Shown here piece after piece: positions 22,425-31,271 of a stretch of DNA of 64,000 bases. Under the pieces are notes generated by a model, which was not told the DNA's origin, did not search any database, and saw nothing but the letters and a program-made list of their open reading frames with translations. Each line of letters starts with the position of its first letter. The first letter of the stretch is position 1. Origin of the DNA: AP-15 sp035538335 (GTDB lineage: Bacteria; Pseudomonadota; Alphaproteobacteria; ATCC43930; CGMCC-115725). A program made the translations under genes and the position numbers. The stretch covers positions 62,001-126,000 of the forward strand of contig DATLKN010000050.1 in the NCBI GenBank assembly GCA_035538335.1, written 5' to 3'.

Positions 22425-22943
22425 ATGAGCGAAACGAAGGCAGCCGAGCTGAGCCCCGAGACCGTGCTCGGCGAAATGAAAAAGCACGGCGTCACGCATG
22501 TTGTCTATCTGCCGGACAGCGAGACCAACTGGCTCTATCTCTTGATGCAGGCCGAGCCCTCGCTGCGCCTCGTCGGGGTGACGCGCGAGGGGCACGCCGC
22601 CTCGATCGCCGCCGGGCTCGCGGCCGGCGGCGCGAAGCCGCTGATCCTCATCCAGAATACCGGCCTCATGGAATCGGGGGATTCGCTGCGCGGCTGGCTC
22701 TTGGGCCTCGAGGTCGGGCTCGTCATGATGGTCGGCTATCGCGGCTGGACGCGGCACGGCGTCACCACCGACACCGCCGCGACCTACACCGAGCGCTTCA
22801 TCAACGCCTTCGGCCTCGACTATTACCTCGTCGAGAGCGATGCCGACGCGCCGCGCATCGGTCATGCCTTCGCCGAGGCCGCGAAGACGAGGCGGCCGGT
22901 CATCGTGCTCGTCGGCGACGAATACCACGGCTTCAACCGCTGA
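22425..22943 (+). CDS. Thiamine-diphosphate enzyme, N-terminal (PYR-type) subunit, sulfopyruvate/phosphonopyruvate decarboxylase-like
   Basis: The 172-residue product corresponds to the N-terminal domain of ThDP-dependent decarboxylases. The motif V-T-R-E-G-H-A-A-S-I-A-A-G-L-A holds the Glu that activates the cofactor. It also has L-P-D-S-E-T-N-W near the start and M-M-V-G-Y-R-G-W. The next gene, 17 bases downstream, encodes the matching C-terminal domain, as in the two-subunit sulfopyruvate decarboxylase ComD/ComE. The ATG at 22425 follows GGCGAGG. The actual 2-oxo acid substrate is unknown; coenzyme M synthesis is unlikely here, so the pair probably works on a catabolic sulfo-, phospho- or oxo-acid. 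Confidence 0.8.
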   Translation: MSETKAAELSPETVLGEMKKHGVTHVVYLPDSETNWLYLLMQAEPSLRLVGVTREGHAASIAAGLAAGGAKPLILIQNTGLMESGDSLRGWLLGLEVGLVMMVGYRGWTRHGVTTDTAATYTERFINAFGLDYYLVESDADAPRIGHAFAEAAKTRRPVIVLVGDEYHGFNR

Positions 22944-22960
22944 CGGGGGAGAAGGCGGCC

Positions 22961-23548
22961 ATGATGTACACTGCCGACGCCGTCAAGGCCGTCCTCGCCC
23001 GACGCGGCGAGGCGATCGTCATTCCGGGGCGCGGCGGGCGCCATTGGGTGCCGCTCAGCACCCGGCCCGGGCTCGACGTGCCGCTCGGCGACCCGGCGAT
23101 GGGCGGGCATGCCGGCTTCGGCCTCGGCCTCGCGCTCGCCCGGCCGGGGCGCAAGGTCATCCTCTTCGACTCCGAGGGCGACATTTTGATGAGCCTCGGC
23201 ATGCTGGTGACGATCGCCGAGCAGCAGCCGGCGAATTTCTATCATCTGATGCTCGACAATGGCTGCTATGCGACAACCGGCGGCCAGCCGGTGCCCAACG
23301 CCGACAACATCGCCTATGACGCGATCGCCCGCGGCGCCGGCTATCCCCGCGCCTTCGCCTTTGCCGAGCTCGACGATTTCGCAAGCCGATGGCCCGCGAT
23401 ATTGGACGGGCCCGGCCCGGTCTTCGTCGCGCTCAAAGTCTTCCCCGAGGTCGAAAACGCACCGATCGGGCGCCGCCGCCGCTGGCAGACCCGCAGCCGC
23501 ACGCAGGTCATCACCGACCTCCGCGCCGAATTGGGGATTGTGCAATAA
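22961..23548 (+). CDS. Thiamine-diphosphate enzyme, C-terminal (PP-type) subunit, partner of the preceding gene
   Basis: The 195-residue product holds the ThDP-diphosphate/Mg-binding motif: E-G-D-I-L-M-S-L-G, then D-N-G-C-Y about 27 residues on, with T-G-G-Q-P following as in ComE-type decarboxylase subunits. G-D-P-A-M-G-G-H-A near residue 45 is also typical. The start is ATG-ATG at 22961, preceded by GGGGGAGAAGG. With the upstream gene it would form an alpha2beta2-type decarboxylase. A GMC oxidoreductase follows 113 bases later, after a hairpin repeat, so it may or may not be in the same transcript. Confidence 0.82.
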   Translation: MMYTADAVKAVLARRGEAIVIPGRGGRHWVPLSTRPGLDVPLGDPAMGGHAGFGLGLALARPGRKVILFDSEGDILMSLGMLVTIAEQQPANFYHLMLDNGCYATTGGQPVPNADNIAYDAIARGAGYPRAFAFAELDDFASRWPAILDGPGPVFVALKVFPEVENAPIGRRRRWQTRSRTQVITDLRAELGIVQ

Positions 23549-23561
23549 ACCCCGCGTCTTC

Positions 23562-23632
23562 CATTGTCATACCGGCGCAGGCCGGTATCCATGTCCGCCG
23601 TGGGTCCCGACCTTCGTCGGGACGACGGGGTG
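23562..23632. repeat. Intergenic double-hairpin repeat
   Basis: Two adjacent inverted repeats sit between the ThDP enzyme and the GMC gene: ATACCGGC/GCCGGTAT (23569-23576 and 23581-23588, 4-base loop) and GTCCCGA/TCGGGAC (23604-23610 and 23617-23623). They resemble the dispersed extragenic palindromes of many alphaproteobacteria. They could also stop or stabilise the upstream transcript, but no T-run follows. Confidence 0.6.
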
Positions 23633-23661
23633 TTGGATGTTGGTGAATAGCAGAGGGCGCG

Positions 23662-25299
23662 ATGTACGAGGCTGAATACGATTACGTCATCGTCGGCGCG
23701 GGGTCGGCGGGGTGCGTGCTCGCGAACCGGCTGTCGGCCGATCCGGGCAACCGGGTGCTGCTCGTCGAAGCGGGCGGCCGCGATACAGATCCGTGGATTC
23801 ACATCCCGGCCGGCTTCTACCGCAACATCTTCAATCCGAGGATCACCTGGTGCTTCGAGACCGAGCCCGTCCCCGAGCTCGGCGGCCGCAGCATCAAATG
23901 GCCGCGCGGCAAGGTGCTCGGCGGCTCGTCCTCGATCAACGGGCTCATCTACATCCGCGGCCAGCGGCAGGATTTCGACTTGTGGCGCCAGCTCGGCAAT
24001 GCCGGCTGGTCTTACGACGATCTCTTGCCCTATTTCCGCCGCGCCGAGAAGCAGGAGCGCGGCGCCGACGAGTTCCACGGCGCGGACGGGCCGCTCTGCG
24101 TTTCCGACCTGCGTGCCCGGCACGAATTGCACGACGCCTTCATCTCTGCGGCGCAGGAGGCGGGCCATCCGCCGAACCGTGACTTCAACGGCGCCGAGCA
24201 GGACGGCGTCGGTCCGCTGCAGGTGACCGTACGCGGCCTGCGCCGGTGCAGCGCCGCCGTGGCTTATTTGCGCCCGGCGATGAAGCGCGCGAACCTGACG
24301 GTCGAGATACATGCGCTCGCCTGCCGCATCCTCTTCGACGGTCGCCGTGCGGTCGGTCTCGAATACGCACGGAACGGGATGCGGCATCGTGTCGGCGCGC
24401 GGCGCGAGGTGCTGCTGTCCGGCGGCGCGATCAATTCGCCGCAGCTGCTGCAATTGTCGGGCGTCGGACCGGCCGCATTGCTGCGCGAGCACGGCATCGA
24501 GCCGGTCCTCGACCTGCCCGGCGTCGGCGACAACATGCAAGACCATTACGGCGCCCGCGTCGTCTACCGCGCGCGGCGCGCCAACACGCTCAACGAGGTC
24601 TCGCACAGCCTCGTCCGGCAGGCATATGCCGGGCTCGCCTATCTGCTGGCGCGGCGCGGCGCCTTGATGATGGGGGCGGCGCCGATCGGGCTGTTCGCGC
24701 GCACCCGGCCGGGCCTCGACTCGCCCGACGTGCAATACCAGTTCCTCGCCGGCAGCTTCGAGAAGCCGGGCGAGAAGATGCACGACTACCCCGGCTGCCA
24801 GGCGACCTGCATCCCGTGCCGGCCGCAGAGCCGCGGCTCATTGCGCATCCGCTCGGCCGATCCCGAAATGCCGCCGGCGATCCAGCCGAATTATCTTTCG
24901 ACGCAGCAGGACAAGGACACGCTGATTGCCGGCATGCGGATCGCGCGCGCCGTCTTTCAGGCGCCGGCGATGCAGCGCTGCGTCTCGCAGGAGATGATGC
25001 CGGGCCTCGCCGCCGAGAGCGAGGAGGAATGGCTCGACTACATCCGGGCGAACGGCGGCACGATCTACCATCCGACGAGCACCTGTATGATGGGCAGCCT
25101 CGAGCAGAAGGGTGTCGTCGACACCGCCTTGCGCGTCCACGGCATCGAGGGCCTGCGCGTCGTCGACGCCTCGGTCATGCCGACCGTCGTCTCCGGCAAT
25201 ACCAATGCGGCGACGATCATGATCGGCGAGAAGGGCGCCGAGATGATCCTCGCCGCCGCCGGCGCCGCGGCGCCCGCTTCGGGGGTGAAGGCCGCGTAG
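23662..25299 (+). CDS. GMC family FAD oxidoreductase (choline-dehydrogenase-like)
   Basis: The 545-residue enzyme begins with the FAD-binding V-I-V-G-A-G-S-A-G motif and an acidic strand end (L-L-V-E-A-G). It has both GMC signatures: G-K-V-L-G-G-S-S-S-I-N-G near residue 90 and G-A-I-N-S-P-Q-L-L-Q-L-S-G near 255. The catalytic pair is visible as Y-H-P-T-S-T (His about 470) and N-T-N-A-A-T (Asn about 513). GMC enzymes oxidise primary alcohols or polyols, often passing electrons to quinone. There is no signal peptide. It follows a split decarboxylase, and a second GMC enzyme of the same length lies at 28590. The substrate is unknown. Confidence 0.9.
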   Translation: MYEAEYDYVIVGAGSAGCVLANRLSADPGNRVLLVEAGGRDTDPWIHIPAGFYRNIFNPRITWCFETEPVPELGGRSIKWPRGKVLGGSSSINGLIYIRGQRQDFDLWRQLGNAGWSYDDLLPYFRRAEKQERGADEFHGADGPLCVSDLRARHELHDAFISAAQEAGHPPNRDFNGAEQDGVGPLQVTVRGLRRCSAAVAYLRPAMKRANLTVEIHALACRILFDGRRAVGLEYARNGMRHRVGARREVLLSGGAINSPQLLQLSGVGPAALLREHGIEPVLDLPGVGDNMQDHYGARVVYRARRANTLNEVSHSLVRQAYAGLAYLLARRGALMMGAAPIGLFARTRPGLDSPDVQYQFLAGSFEKPGEKMHDYPGCQATCIPCRPQSRGSLRIRSADPEMPPAIQPNYLSTQQDKDTLIAGMRIARAVFQAPAMQRCVSQEMMPGLAAESEEEWLDYIRANGGTIYHPTSTCMMGSLEQKGVVDTALRVHGIEGLRVVDASVMPTVVSGNTNAATIMIGEKGAEMILAAAGAAAPASGVKAA

Positions 25300-25435
25300 C
25301 GATACGGGTCAATGAAAAAACGCGAGGCACATGTGACGCGGCTCATATTGGGACCGCCATCGCGGGCGCATGTTCACGATCGGATCGGGCGGCCGCGCCG
25401 AGGCTCGCCCGACCGCAGACGGGGAGCACCGCACC

Positions 25436-26656
25436 ATGAGCTTGTCCACTGCGCTGGCTTGGGCCTCGGTAATCCTGTTCAGCTTCGTCGTTCCGATCGG
25501 CATCCTCGTCGGCCGGAACAACATCCGCGCTTTTCGTCGCGAGGTCGTCCACGACTTGCAGCGATTATTCAGTTTCGCGAACTTGCCCGACGGTTCGCCG
25601 CTGATCATCCCTTCTTTCGAACTGGTCAAATATAAATACGACCCGGAAGCGAACCCGGAGCGCAAGAAGGAAGACGACCCCCATCGTTTGATCTATTACG
25701 TCTTCCCGGTGTTCATTTACGTCGTTCTCAGCGCGCTCGGGTTTCACTTAACTTTCGTCACACAGACCCCGTCGTTGCAGAGCCTGTTCGCGTCGCCGAT
25801 CGCGACCGCCGATGCCGGGCGCGCGTTCGCCGGAACGCTGTCCTACACCTTCATCGGCGGATACATCTGGACGATCCAGTATCTGGTGCGGCGGATCTCG
25901 AACTTCGATCTGGCGCCGATTTCGTTCTTCCAGTCGGTCGTGCACATGCTGCTCGGCCTGTTCGTCATGGCGACGATATGGCAGAGCGGGCTGTTCGCCG
26001 AGTTCGGCGAACGTACGCTGATCGCGCTGGCGTTTCTGGTCGGCTTGTCGCCCAGCCTCTGCCTCGGCGCGCTGGTCGCCAAATTTCCTTGGCTCCGATT
26101 GCGCCGCGTCAGCGCCGACAGCAGGGCATTGCAGGAGGAATACCCGCTCGACATGATCATCGGGATCGACCCGTTCATGAAATTGCGCCTCGGCGAGTTC
26201 GAGATCGAGGACGTTCAGAACCTGGCGACGATCAATCCGATCCAGATCTTCGTCGAGACGCCGTACGGGCTCTATCAGGTCATCGATTGGGTGGCGCAGG
26301 CGCAGCTGATCCTGGCGGTTGGGTCGGCGCGCACGCTGCGGCTGCGGGAGATGAACATCCGCACCATCTTCGATCTCGAAAAGGCCCTCGACAATCCGGC
26401 GCTGCAGCACCGTCTGCGGGCCGCGCTCGTCGGCGCAAACGGCTCGCCGGGAGCGGGCGAGGGGCGCGGCGCCCACCGCTTCGCCGACGGCAATAGCGAG
26501 CCGAAGCTCGATTTGACGATCGAGCTCGATGCGCTCGTCGCGATGATCCGCGACGACCTGCACGTGCAGCGGCTGCGGCAGATTTGGGACGTCATAAGCG
26601 AACGCCTGGCGCAGCGCCCCGGCCGCAAGCCGGAGCTGAAGCTCGCCGCCGAATAG
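25436..26656 (+). CDS. Five-helix membrane protein of unknown function
   Basis: The 406-residue product has hydrophobic segments at about 5-26, 84-107, 133-153, 165-187 and 196-220. A cytoplasmic-type C-terminal half of about 180 residues contains E-D-V-Q-N-L-A-T-I-N-P-I-Q and Y-G-L-Y-Q-V-I-D-W. The phrases E-I-E-D-V and L-R-L-R-E-M-N-I-R-T-I-F-D resemble helix-hairpin-helix-like turns, but I cannot name the family. ATG 25436 is chosen at the first residue before the hydrophobic helix; a frame from 25370 adds a non-membrane extension. It is convergent with the downstream ThDP enzyme (9 bases apart). Confidence 0.7.
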   Translation: MSLSTALAWASVILFSFVVPIGILVGRNNIRAFRREVVHDLQRLFSFANLPDGSPLIIPSFELVKYKYDPEANPERKKEDDPHRLIYYVFPVFIYVVLSALGFHLTFVTQTPSLQSLFASPIATADAGRAFAGTLSYTFIGGYIWTIQYLVRRISNFDLAPISFFQSVVHMLLGLFVMATIWQSGLFAEFGERTLIALAFLVGLSPSLCLGALVAKFPWLRLRRVSADSRALQEEYPLDMIIGIDPFMKLRLGEFEIEDVQNLATINPIQIFVETPYGLYQVIDWVAQAQLILAVGSARTLRLREMNIRTIFDLEKALDNPALQHRLRAALVGANGSPGAGEGRGAHRFADGNSEPKLDLTIELDALVAMIRDDLHVQRLRQIWDVISERLAQRPGRKPELKLAAE

Positions 26657-26664
26657 GCCGCCCG

Positions 26665-28401
26665 CTATCGCCGCCGGGGCGAGGCTTCCTTCGCCAAGGG
26701 CGAGGTGATGTCGGCGAAGGTCGTCTCGAGCGAGGTCATCACGTCGATGACGGTCGGCGCCTTCGCGGCGAGGGCTCGGGTGATGGCGCCCGAAAGCGCC
26801 GCCGGGTCCTCGACGCGCACGCCCTCGCAGCCCATGGCGCGGGCGATGGCGGCATGGTCGAAATCTCCGAACTCGGCCGAGAACGGCCCCGAGCCGTGCA
26901 ATACCCACCCCAGCGCCTTGTTGTTGAAGACTACCGTCACGATCGGGATGTCGTGCTGGATCGCCGTCATCAGCCCGTTCATCGTCATCGCGAAGCCGCC
27001 GTCGCCGCATACCGCGACGACAGGCCGGCCGGGATGCACCAGCTTCGCTCCGAGCGCGGCCGGGATCGCGAACCCCATCGGCCCCGAGCCCGCTGCCTGC
27101 AGAAACCCCTCGGCGCGCTTCGTCTGGTAGAAATGCGTCATCAGGATGCGGTTCTCGCCGGCGTCGCAGGTGACGATCGCATCCTCGGGCAACGCACGCT
27201 GCAATTCGCCGATGAGGCGCTGCGGCAGGATCGGCCTGCCTTCTGCGAAATAGCTGCGGTCGTCGAAGTAGCCGTTCCGGCGGCGGTGGTCGGCGACGCG
27301 GTCTTCGGCCGCGGCGCGGCGCGAAGGGCTGTCGCCGATCTCGTCGGCGAGCGCTTCGAGCGCCGCTTTCGCGTCGCCGAGCAAGACGGTCTCGGCCGGG
27401 AAATTCCACGAGGCGTTGCGCGGCTCGATGTCGATCTGGATGAAGCTCTGCCGCGTCGGGTCGAGCAGCGCCTTGTGCTCCCAGGCGGTGTCGCTGGGCG
27501 ACAGTTTCGAGCCGATGACTAGAACGAGGTCGGCCTCCCCGACGCAGGCATTGGCGGCGGCGGTGCCGAAGGTGCCGAAGACGCCGAGCGCCAGCGGATG
27601 GGTTTCCGCGAAGGTGCCCTTGCCGGCCGCCGTCGTGGCAATCGGCAGCCCGGCCGCTTCGGCGAGCCGCGCGAGCGCCCGATACGCCTGCGCGATGCGC
27701 ACGCCGTTGCCGGCGACGATGACCGGCGCCTTCGCAGCCGACAGCGCTGCCGCCGCCCGCTTCACCTGCGCCGCCTCGGGGGCGGGCGGCGCCGGCGGCA
27801 GGTAATGCCGCGTCGGGTAGAGGGTCGGCTGCGAATCCGGCGCCACCGAGCCGGCGAGCGAATCATGCGCGTAGAGCACCGCGACCGGCCCCGGCTGCCC
27901 CGAGACCGCATGCTTCACCGCCAGCTGCGTCGCCTGCACCGCGGCGATCGGGTCATGCGCCTGCATGACCGCCTTGGTGACGCCGCCGAAGCTGCGCCGC
28001 GCGTCCCAGCTGCCCCAGTCGCCGGTGCCTTGCTGGTAGGGCGCATGCAGCTGGAACCGCGGCGCGTCGCTGAAATCCGTCAACAGCAGCATCGGCGAAC
28101 TCGACAGAAACGCCTCGATCGTGCCGATGAGGCCGTTCCCCAAGACCCACGGCCCCTGGCCGATCATGACGCCGGGACGCCGCGTCAGCCGGCCGTAGAT
28201 CTCGGCCATGACGCCGGCCAGCGATTCCTCGCGCACCAGCATCGTGCGGATCGAGTTCTGGTATTTCGCAAGGCCCGAGACGATGCGCCCGGTATGGCCG
28301 CCCGATATGCCGAACACCATCTCGATCCCGGCTTCCTCGAGCACCCGGCCGACCAGCGCGCTCGCCGGCATTTCCTCGCTCAGCATCCGCTCGATCGCCA
28401 T
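26665..28401 (-). CDS. Thiamine-diphosphate-dependent enzyme, acetolactate-synthase-like
   Basis: The 578-residue protein has the three-domain build of acetohydroxyacid synthase, benzoylformate decarboxylase and relatives. The cofactor-activating Glu is in V-R-E-E-S-L-A near residue 59. The ThDP/Mg motif is C-G-D-G-G-F-A-M ending in V-F-N-N-K (about residues 445-480). The middle domain carries A-G-N-G-V-R. ATG 28401 follows GGGAGGAAG, a strong ribosome-binding site. No regulatory subunit gene is adjacent, so a catabolic 2-oxo-acid lyase or decarboxylase is more likely than branched-chain biosynthesis. It is divergent from a GMC oxidoreductase that starts 188 bases away. Confidence 0.87.
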   Translation of the reverse strand: MAIERMLSEEMPASALVGRVLEEAGIEMVFGISGGHTGRIVSGLAKYQNSIRTMLVREESLAGVMAEIYGRLTRRPGVMIGQGPWVLGNGLIGTIEAFLSSSPMLLLTDFSDAPRFQLHAPYQQGTGDWGSWDARRSFGGVTKAVMQAHDPIAAVQATQLAVKHAVSGQPGPVAVLYAHDSLAGSVAPDSQPTLYPTRHYLPPAPPAPEAAQVKRAAAALSAAKAPVIVAGNGVRIAQAYRALARLAEAAGLPIATTAAGKGTFAETHPLALGVFGTFGTAAANACVGEADLVLVIGSKLSPSDTAWEHKALLDPTRQSFIQIDIEPRNASWNFPAETVLLGDAKAALEALADEIGDSPSRRAAAEDRVADHRRRNGYFDDRSYFAEGRPILPQRLIGELQRALPEDAIVTCDAGENRILMTHFYQTKRAEGFLQAAGSGPMGFAIPAALGAKLVHPGRPVVAVCGDGGFAMTMNGLMTAIQHDIPIVTVVFNNKALGWVLHGSGPFSAEFGDFDHAAIARAMGCEGVRVEDPAALSGAITRALAAKAPTVIDVMTSLETTFADITSPLAKEASPRRR

Positions 28402-28491
28402 CGTCTTCCTCCCGCGAACCCGTTGGCCCAGAGCTTGCCTCGGCGGCGGCGGCGAGACAACCATCGGCGAAATTGCTGTCGCGGGATTGCT

Positions 28492-28557
28492 TCGCTTCGC
28501 TCGCAACGACTTTAAGTGGTTGTCATTGCGAGGAGCGGAGCGACGAAGCAATCTAGG
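28492..28557. repeat. Dispersed GTCATTGCGAG-type palindromic repeat (copy 1)
   Basis: This contains GTCATTGCGAGGAGCGGAGC and GAAGCAATCT on one arm, and GGGATTGCTTCGCTTCGCTC on the other. The same core recurs at 46636, 51833, 58131 and 63237. It lies in the divergent gap between the ThDP enzyme and the GMC gene. Confidence 0.7.
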
Positions 28558-28589
28558 CGTCGCGAGAACGTGAGGAGGGAGGCCCAGCA

Positions 28590-30200
28590 ATGGCAAACGA
28601 CAACGCCCTCGCGGCGGATTACGTCGTCGTCGGCGCGGGGTCGGCCGGCTGCGTCGTCGCTTCGCGCCTCTCCGAGATGGGCGCGAAGGTCGTCCTCATC
28701 GAGGCCGGCCCCAGCGACTGGCACCCGATGATCCACGTCCCGGCCGGGGCGCTGCATCTGCGCGCCAACCCGCTCGTCAACTGGAACTATTACGCCGAGC
28801 CCGAGGCCGGCACCGGCAACCGCGCGCTGCATTGGCCGCGCGGCCGGGTATTGGGCGGCACCAGCTCGATCAACGGCATGCTCTATGTGCGCGGGAACCC
28901 GGCCGATTACGACGGCTGGGCGCAGATGGGCTGCCGCGGCTGGAGCTATGCCGAGGTGCTGCCGTTCTTCAAGAAATCCGAGCGCTATGCCGGGGGCGAA
29001 GACCAATATCGCGGCCGCGAGGGGCCGCTCGTCGTCGAGGATTACCGCACCATCCTGCCGCTGACGCACCGCTTCGTCGAAGCCTCGCAGCAGGCCGGCT
29101 TCGCCTTGACGCGCGACTACAACGGCCGAGCGCAGGAAGGCGTCGGCTATTCGCAGATGACGCGGCGCGGCCGGTTTCGCGGCTCGACCGCGCGCACCTT
29201 TCTCGCGCAGGCGAAATCGCGATCCAACCTGCGCATCGTGACGAAGGCGCTCGCGACGCGCGTCGTCTGCGAGGAGCGGCGCGCTGTCGGCGTCGCCTTC
29301 CGCCGCAACGGCACCGGCGGCATGGCGCACGCCGGGCGCGAGGTGATCCTTTGCGGCGGCACCGTCAACTCGCCGCATCTGTTGCAGTTGTCGGGGATCG
29401 GCCCGGCCGAGCATCTGCTCTCGCTCGGCATATCGCCGGTCATCGACTTGCCTGGCGTCGGCGCCAATCTGTCCGACCATTTCGCGCTGCGCGTGACGCA
29501 CCGGGTCCAAGGCGAGGTCTCGATCAACGGCCTCGCGCGCGGCGCGCGGCTCTTGGGCGAGATCGCCCGCTATGTCGCGAGCGGGCGCGGCGCGCTGACC
29601 TTCGGCGTGACGACGGCGATGGTCTTTTGCAAGAGCCGCGAGGGGCTCGCAAGCCCCGATCTGCAACTCCTCTTCACGCCCGGCAGCTACGACCCCGATC
29701 GGGTCGGCCGGCTCGAGAGCGCGCCCGGCATGACGGTCGCCGTCTGCGTCGTGCGCCCCGACAGCCGCGGCCGCATCATGGTGCGTTCGAAGGACCCGGC
29801 CGCCGCCCCGGCGATCGAGCCGAATTACCTGTCGGCGCCCTCGGACATGGCGGCGCTCCTGTCCGGCGTCGCGACGACGCGCGCGATCTTCGCGCAGCCG
29901 CCGCTCGCCTCCCACAGCGCGGCCGAGACCGCACCCGGCCCCGAGATCCGCGGCGAGGACGCGCTCGCGCAGTTCGCGCGTGCGGCCGGCGCCAATCTGC
30001 ACCACCCGGTCGGCACCTGCCGTATGGGCGAGGGCCCGATGGCGGTCGTCGATCCGCGCCTTCGGGTGCGCGGCATCGAAGGCTTGCGCGTCATCGACGC
30101 TTCGGTGATGCCGACGGTGACGACCGGCAACACCAACGCCCCGACGATCATGATCGGCGAAAAGGGCGCGCAGATGATCCGCGAAGACGCCGCACTTTGA
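28590..30200 (+). CDS. GMC family FAD oxidoreductase, second copy
   Basis: The 536-residue enzyme has the same layout as the GMC gene at 23662: V-V-V-G-A-G-S-A-G at the N-terminus, G-R-V-L-G-G-T-S-S-I-N-G and G-T-V-N-S-P-H-L-L-Q-L-S-G signatures, and the catalytic L-H-H-P-V-G-T-C-R-M-G and N-T-N-A-P-T-I-M-I-G near the end. The two are clearly related but well diverged. It probably oxidises an alcohol group of a small organic compound. An alpha/beta-fold acyltransferase-like gene starts 31 bases after its stop, suggesting a shared transcript. Confidence 0.9.
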   Translation: MANDNALAADYVVVGAGSAGCVVASRLSEMGAKVVLIEAGPSDWHPMIHVPAGALHLRANPLVNWNYYAEPEAGTGNRALHWPRGRVLGGTSSINGMLYVRGNPADYDGWAQMGCRGWSYAEVLPFFKKSERYAGGEDQYRGREGPLVVEDYRTILPLTHRFVEASQQAGFALTRDYNGRAQEGVGYSQMTRRGRFRGSTARTFLAQAKSRSNLRIVTKALATRVVCEERRAVGVAFRRNGTGGMAHAGREVILCGGTVNSPHLLQLSGIGPAEHLLSLGISPVIDLPGVGANLSDHFALRVTHRVQGEVSINGLARGARLLGEIARYVASGRGALTFGVTTAMVFCKSREGLASPDLQLLFTPGSYDPDRVGRLESAPGMTVAVCVVRPDSRGRIMVRSKDPAAAPAIEPNYLSAPSDMAALLSGVATTRAIFAQPPLASHSAAETAPGPEIRGEDALAQFARAAGANLHHPVGTCRMGEGPMAVVDPRLRVRGIEGLRVIDASVMPTVTTGNTNAPTIMIGEKGAQMIREDAAL

Positions 30201-30231
30201 TGCAAGCGTGAAATTCGGAAGGGAGCTGCTG

Positions 30232-31271
30232 ATGCCTGCCGATGCGCAATGGCCGAATTACCGCGAGGCCGATTTCGTCGTCCCGAACTATGTCTTCCGC
30301 AGCGGCGAGAGCCTTTCCGAGCTGCGGCTGCACTACCGGACGATGGGAACGCCGAAGCGCGATGCGTCGGGCGGCATCGTCAACGGCGTCTTGCTGTTGC
30401 AGGGCAACACCGGCACCGGCGCCAATTGGCTGCGCCCGACGCTCGGGCCCGAATTATTCGGGCCCGGCCAGCCGCTCGACGCGGCGGACTGGTTCATCAT
30501 CATGCCCGACGCGATCGGGCGCGGCGGCTCCAGCAAACCCTCGGACGGGCTCCGGGGGAAGTTTCCGCACTACCGCTACCGCGACATGGTGGAGAGCGGC
30601 TACCGACTCGTCACCGAAGGGCTCGGCGTCTCGCATCTGCGGCTCGTCATCGGCAGTTCGATGGGCGGCATGCACGCCTGGATGTGGGCCGAGATGTACC
30701 CCGACCTGATGGACGGGGTGGTGCCGCTCTCCTGCCAGCCGGTCGAGATCAGCGGCCGCAACTGGATCATGCGGCGGGCCGCCGCCGAGGCGATCCGGCA
30801 CGATCCCGATTGGCACAACGGAGACTACGACAAGAGCCGCGCCACTACGTCTATGGCGCGGCGGCGAACTCGCTGCGCACCGAGAGCGCGACGCGCATTC
30901 AGGAAATGGCGCCGACCCTGGCCGCCGCCGACGCGCTTTACGAGGAGCGTCTGGCGCAGGCGCAGAAGGGCGATGCCAACGACGCGCTGTGGGCGATCGA
31001 GGCGATCCGCGACTACAGCCCCGAGCCCGACCTCGACAAGATCAAGGCCAAGGTGATGCTGATCAACGCGGCGGAGGACGAGGCCAACCCGCCGGAGCTC
31101 GGCACCGTCGAGCGGGCGATGCGGCGGGTGCGCCACGGCCGCTATGTGCTGATCCCGGCGGGCCCGAAGACGCACGGGCATTTCACGCATTTCTACGCCG
31201 AACTGTGGAAGCCCTATCTGATCGAGTTCATGCGCTCGCTCGGTCCGGCAACGGCACAGGCGGCGGATTGA
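30232..31271 (+). pseudogene. Alpha/beta-fold homoserine-acetyltransferase-like gene with a frameshift
   Basis: The first frame (from ATG 30232, GGAAGGGAG upstream) encodes a MetX-like N-terminal half: L-H-Y-R-T-M-G-T, G-N-T-G-T-G-A-N-W and the nucleophile elbow G-S-S-M-G-G-M-H-A. Near 30832-30840 coding sense passes to another frame, which continues with R-H-Y-V-Y-G-A-A-A-N-S, then supplies the Asp (A-A-E-D-E-A-N-P-P-E) and His (G-H-F-T-H-F) of the triad and ends at 31271. Adding one G in the AAGAG run would restore a 346-residue protein. Either the gene is inactivated or one base is missing in the sequence. The intact protein would transfer or hydrolyse acyl groups. Confidence 0.75.

Noticed and set aside
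30249..31271. Independent second gene in the shifted frame after the GMC oxidoreductase
   Set aside because: Its first 190 residues are Arg-rich shadow; only the part after about 30835 is family-like, so it is the continuation of the frameshifted gene.
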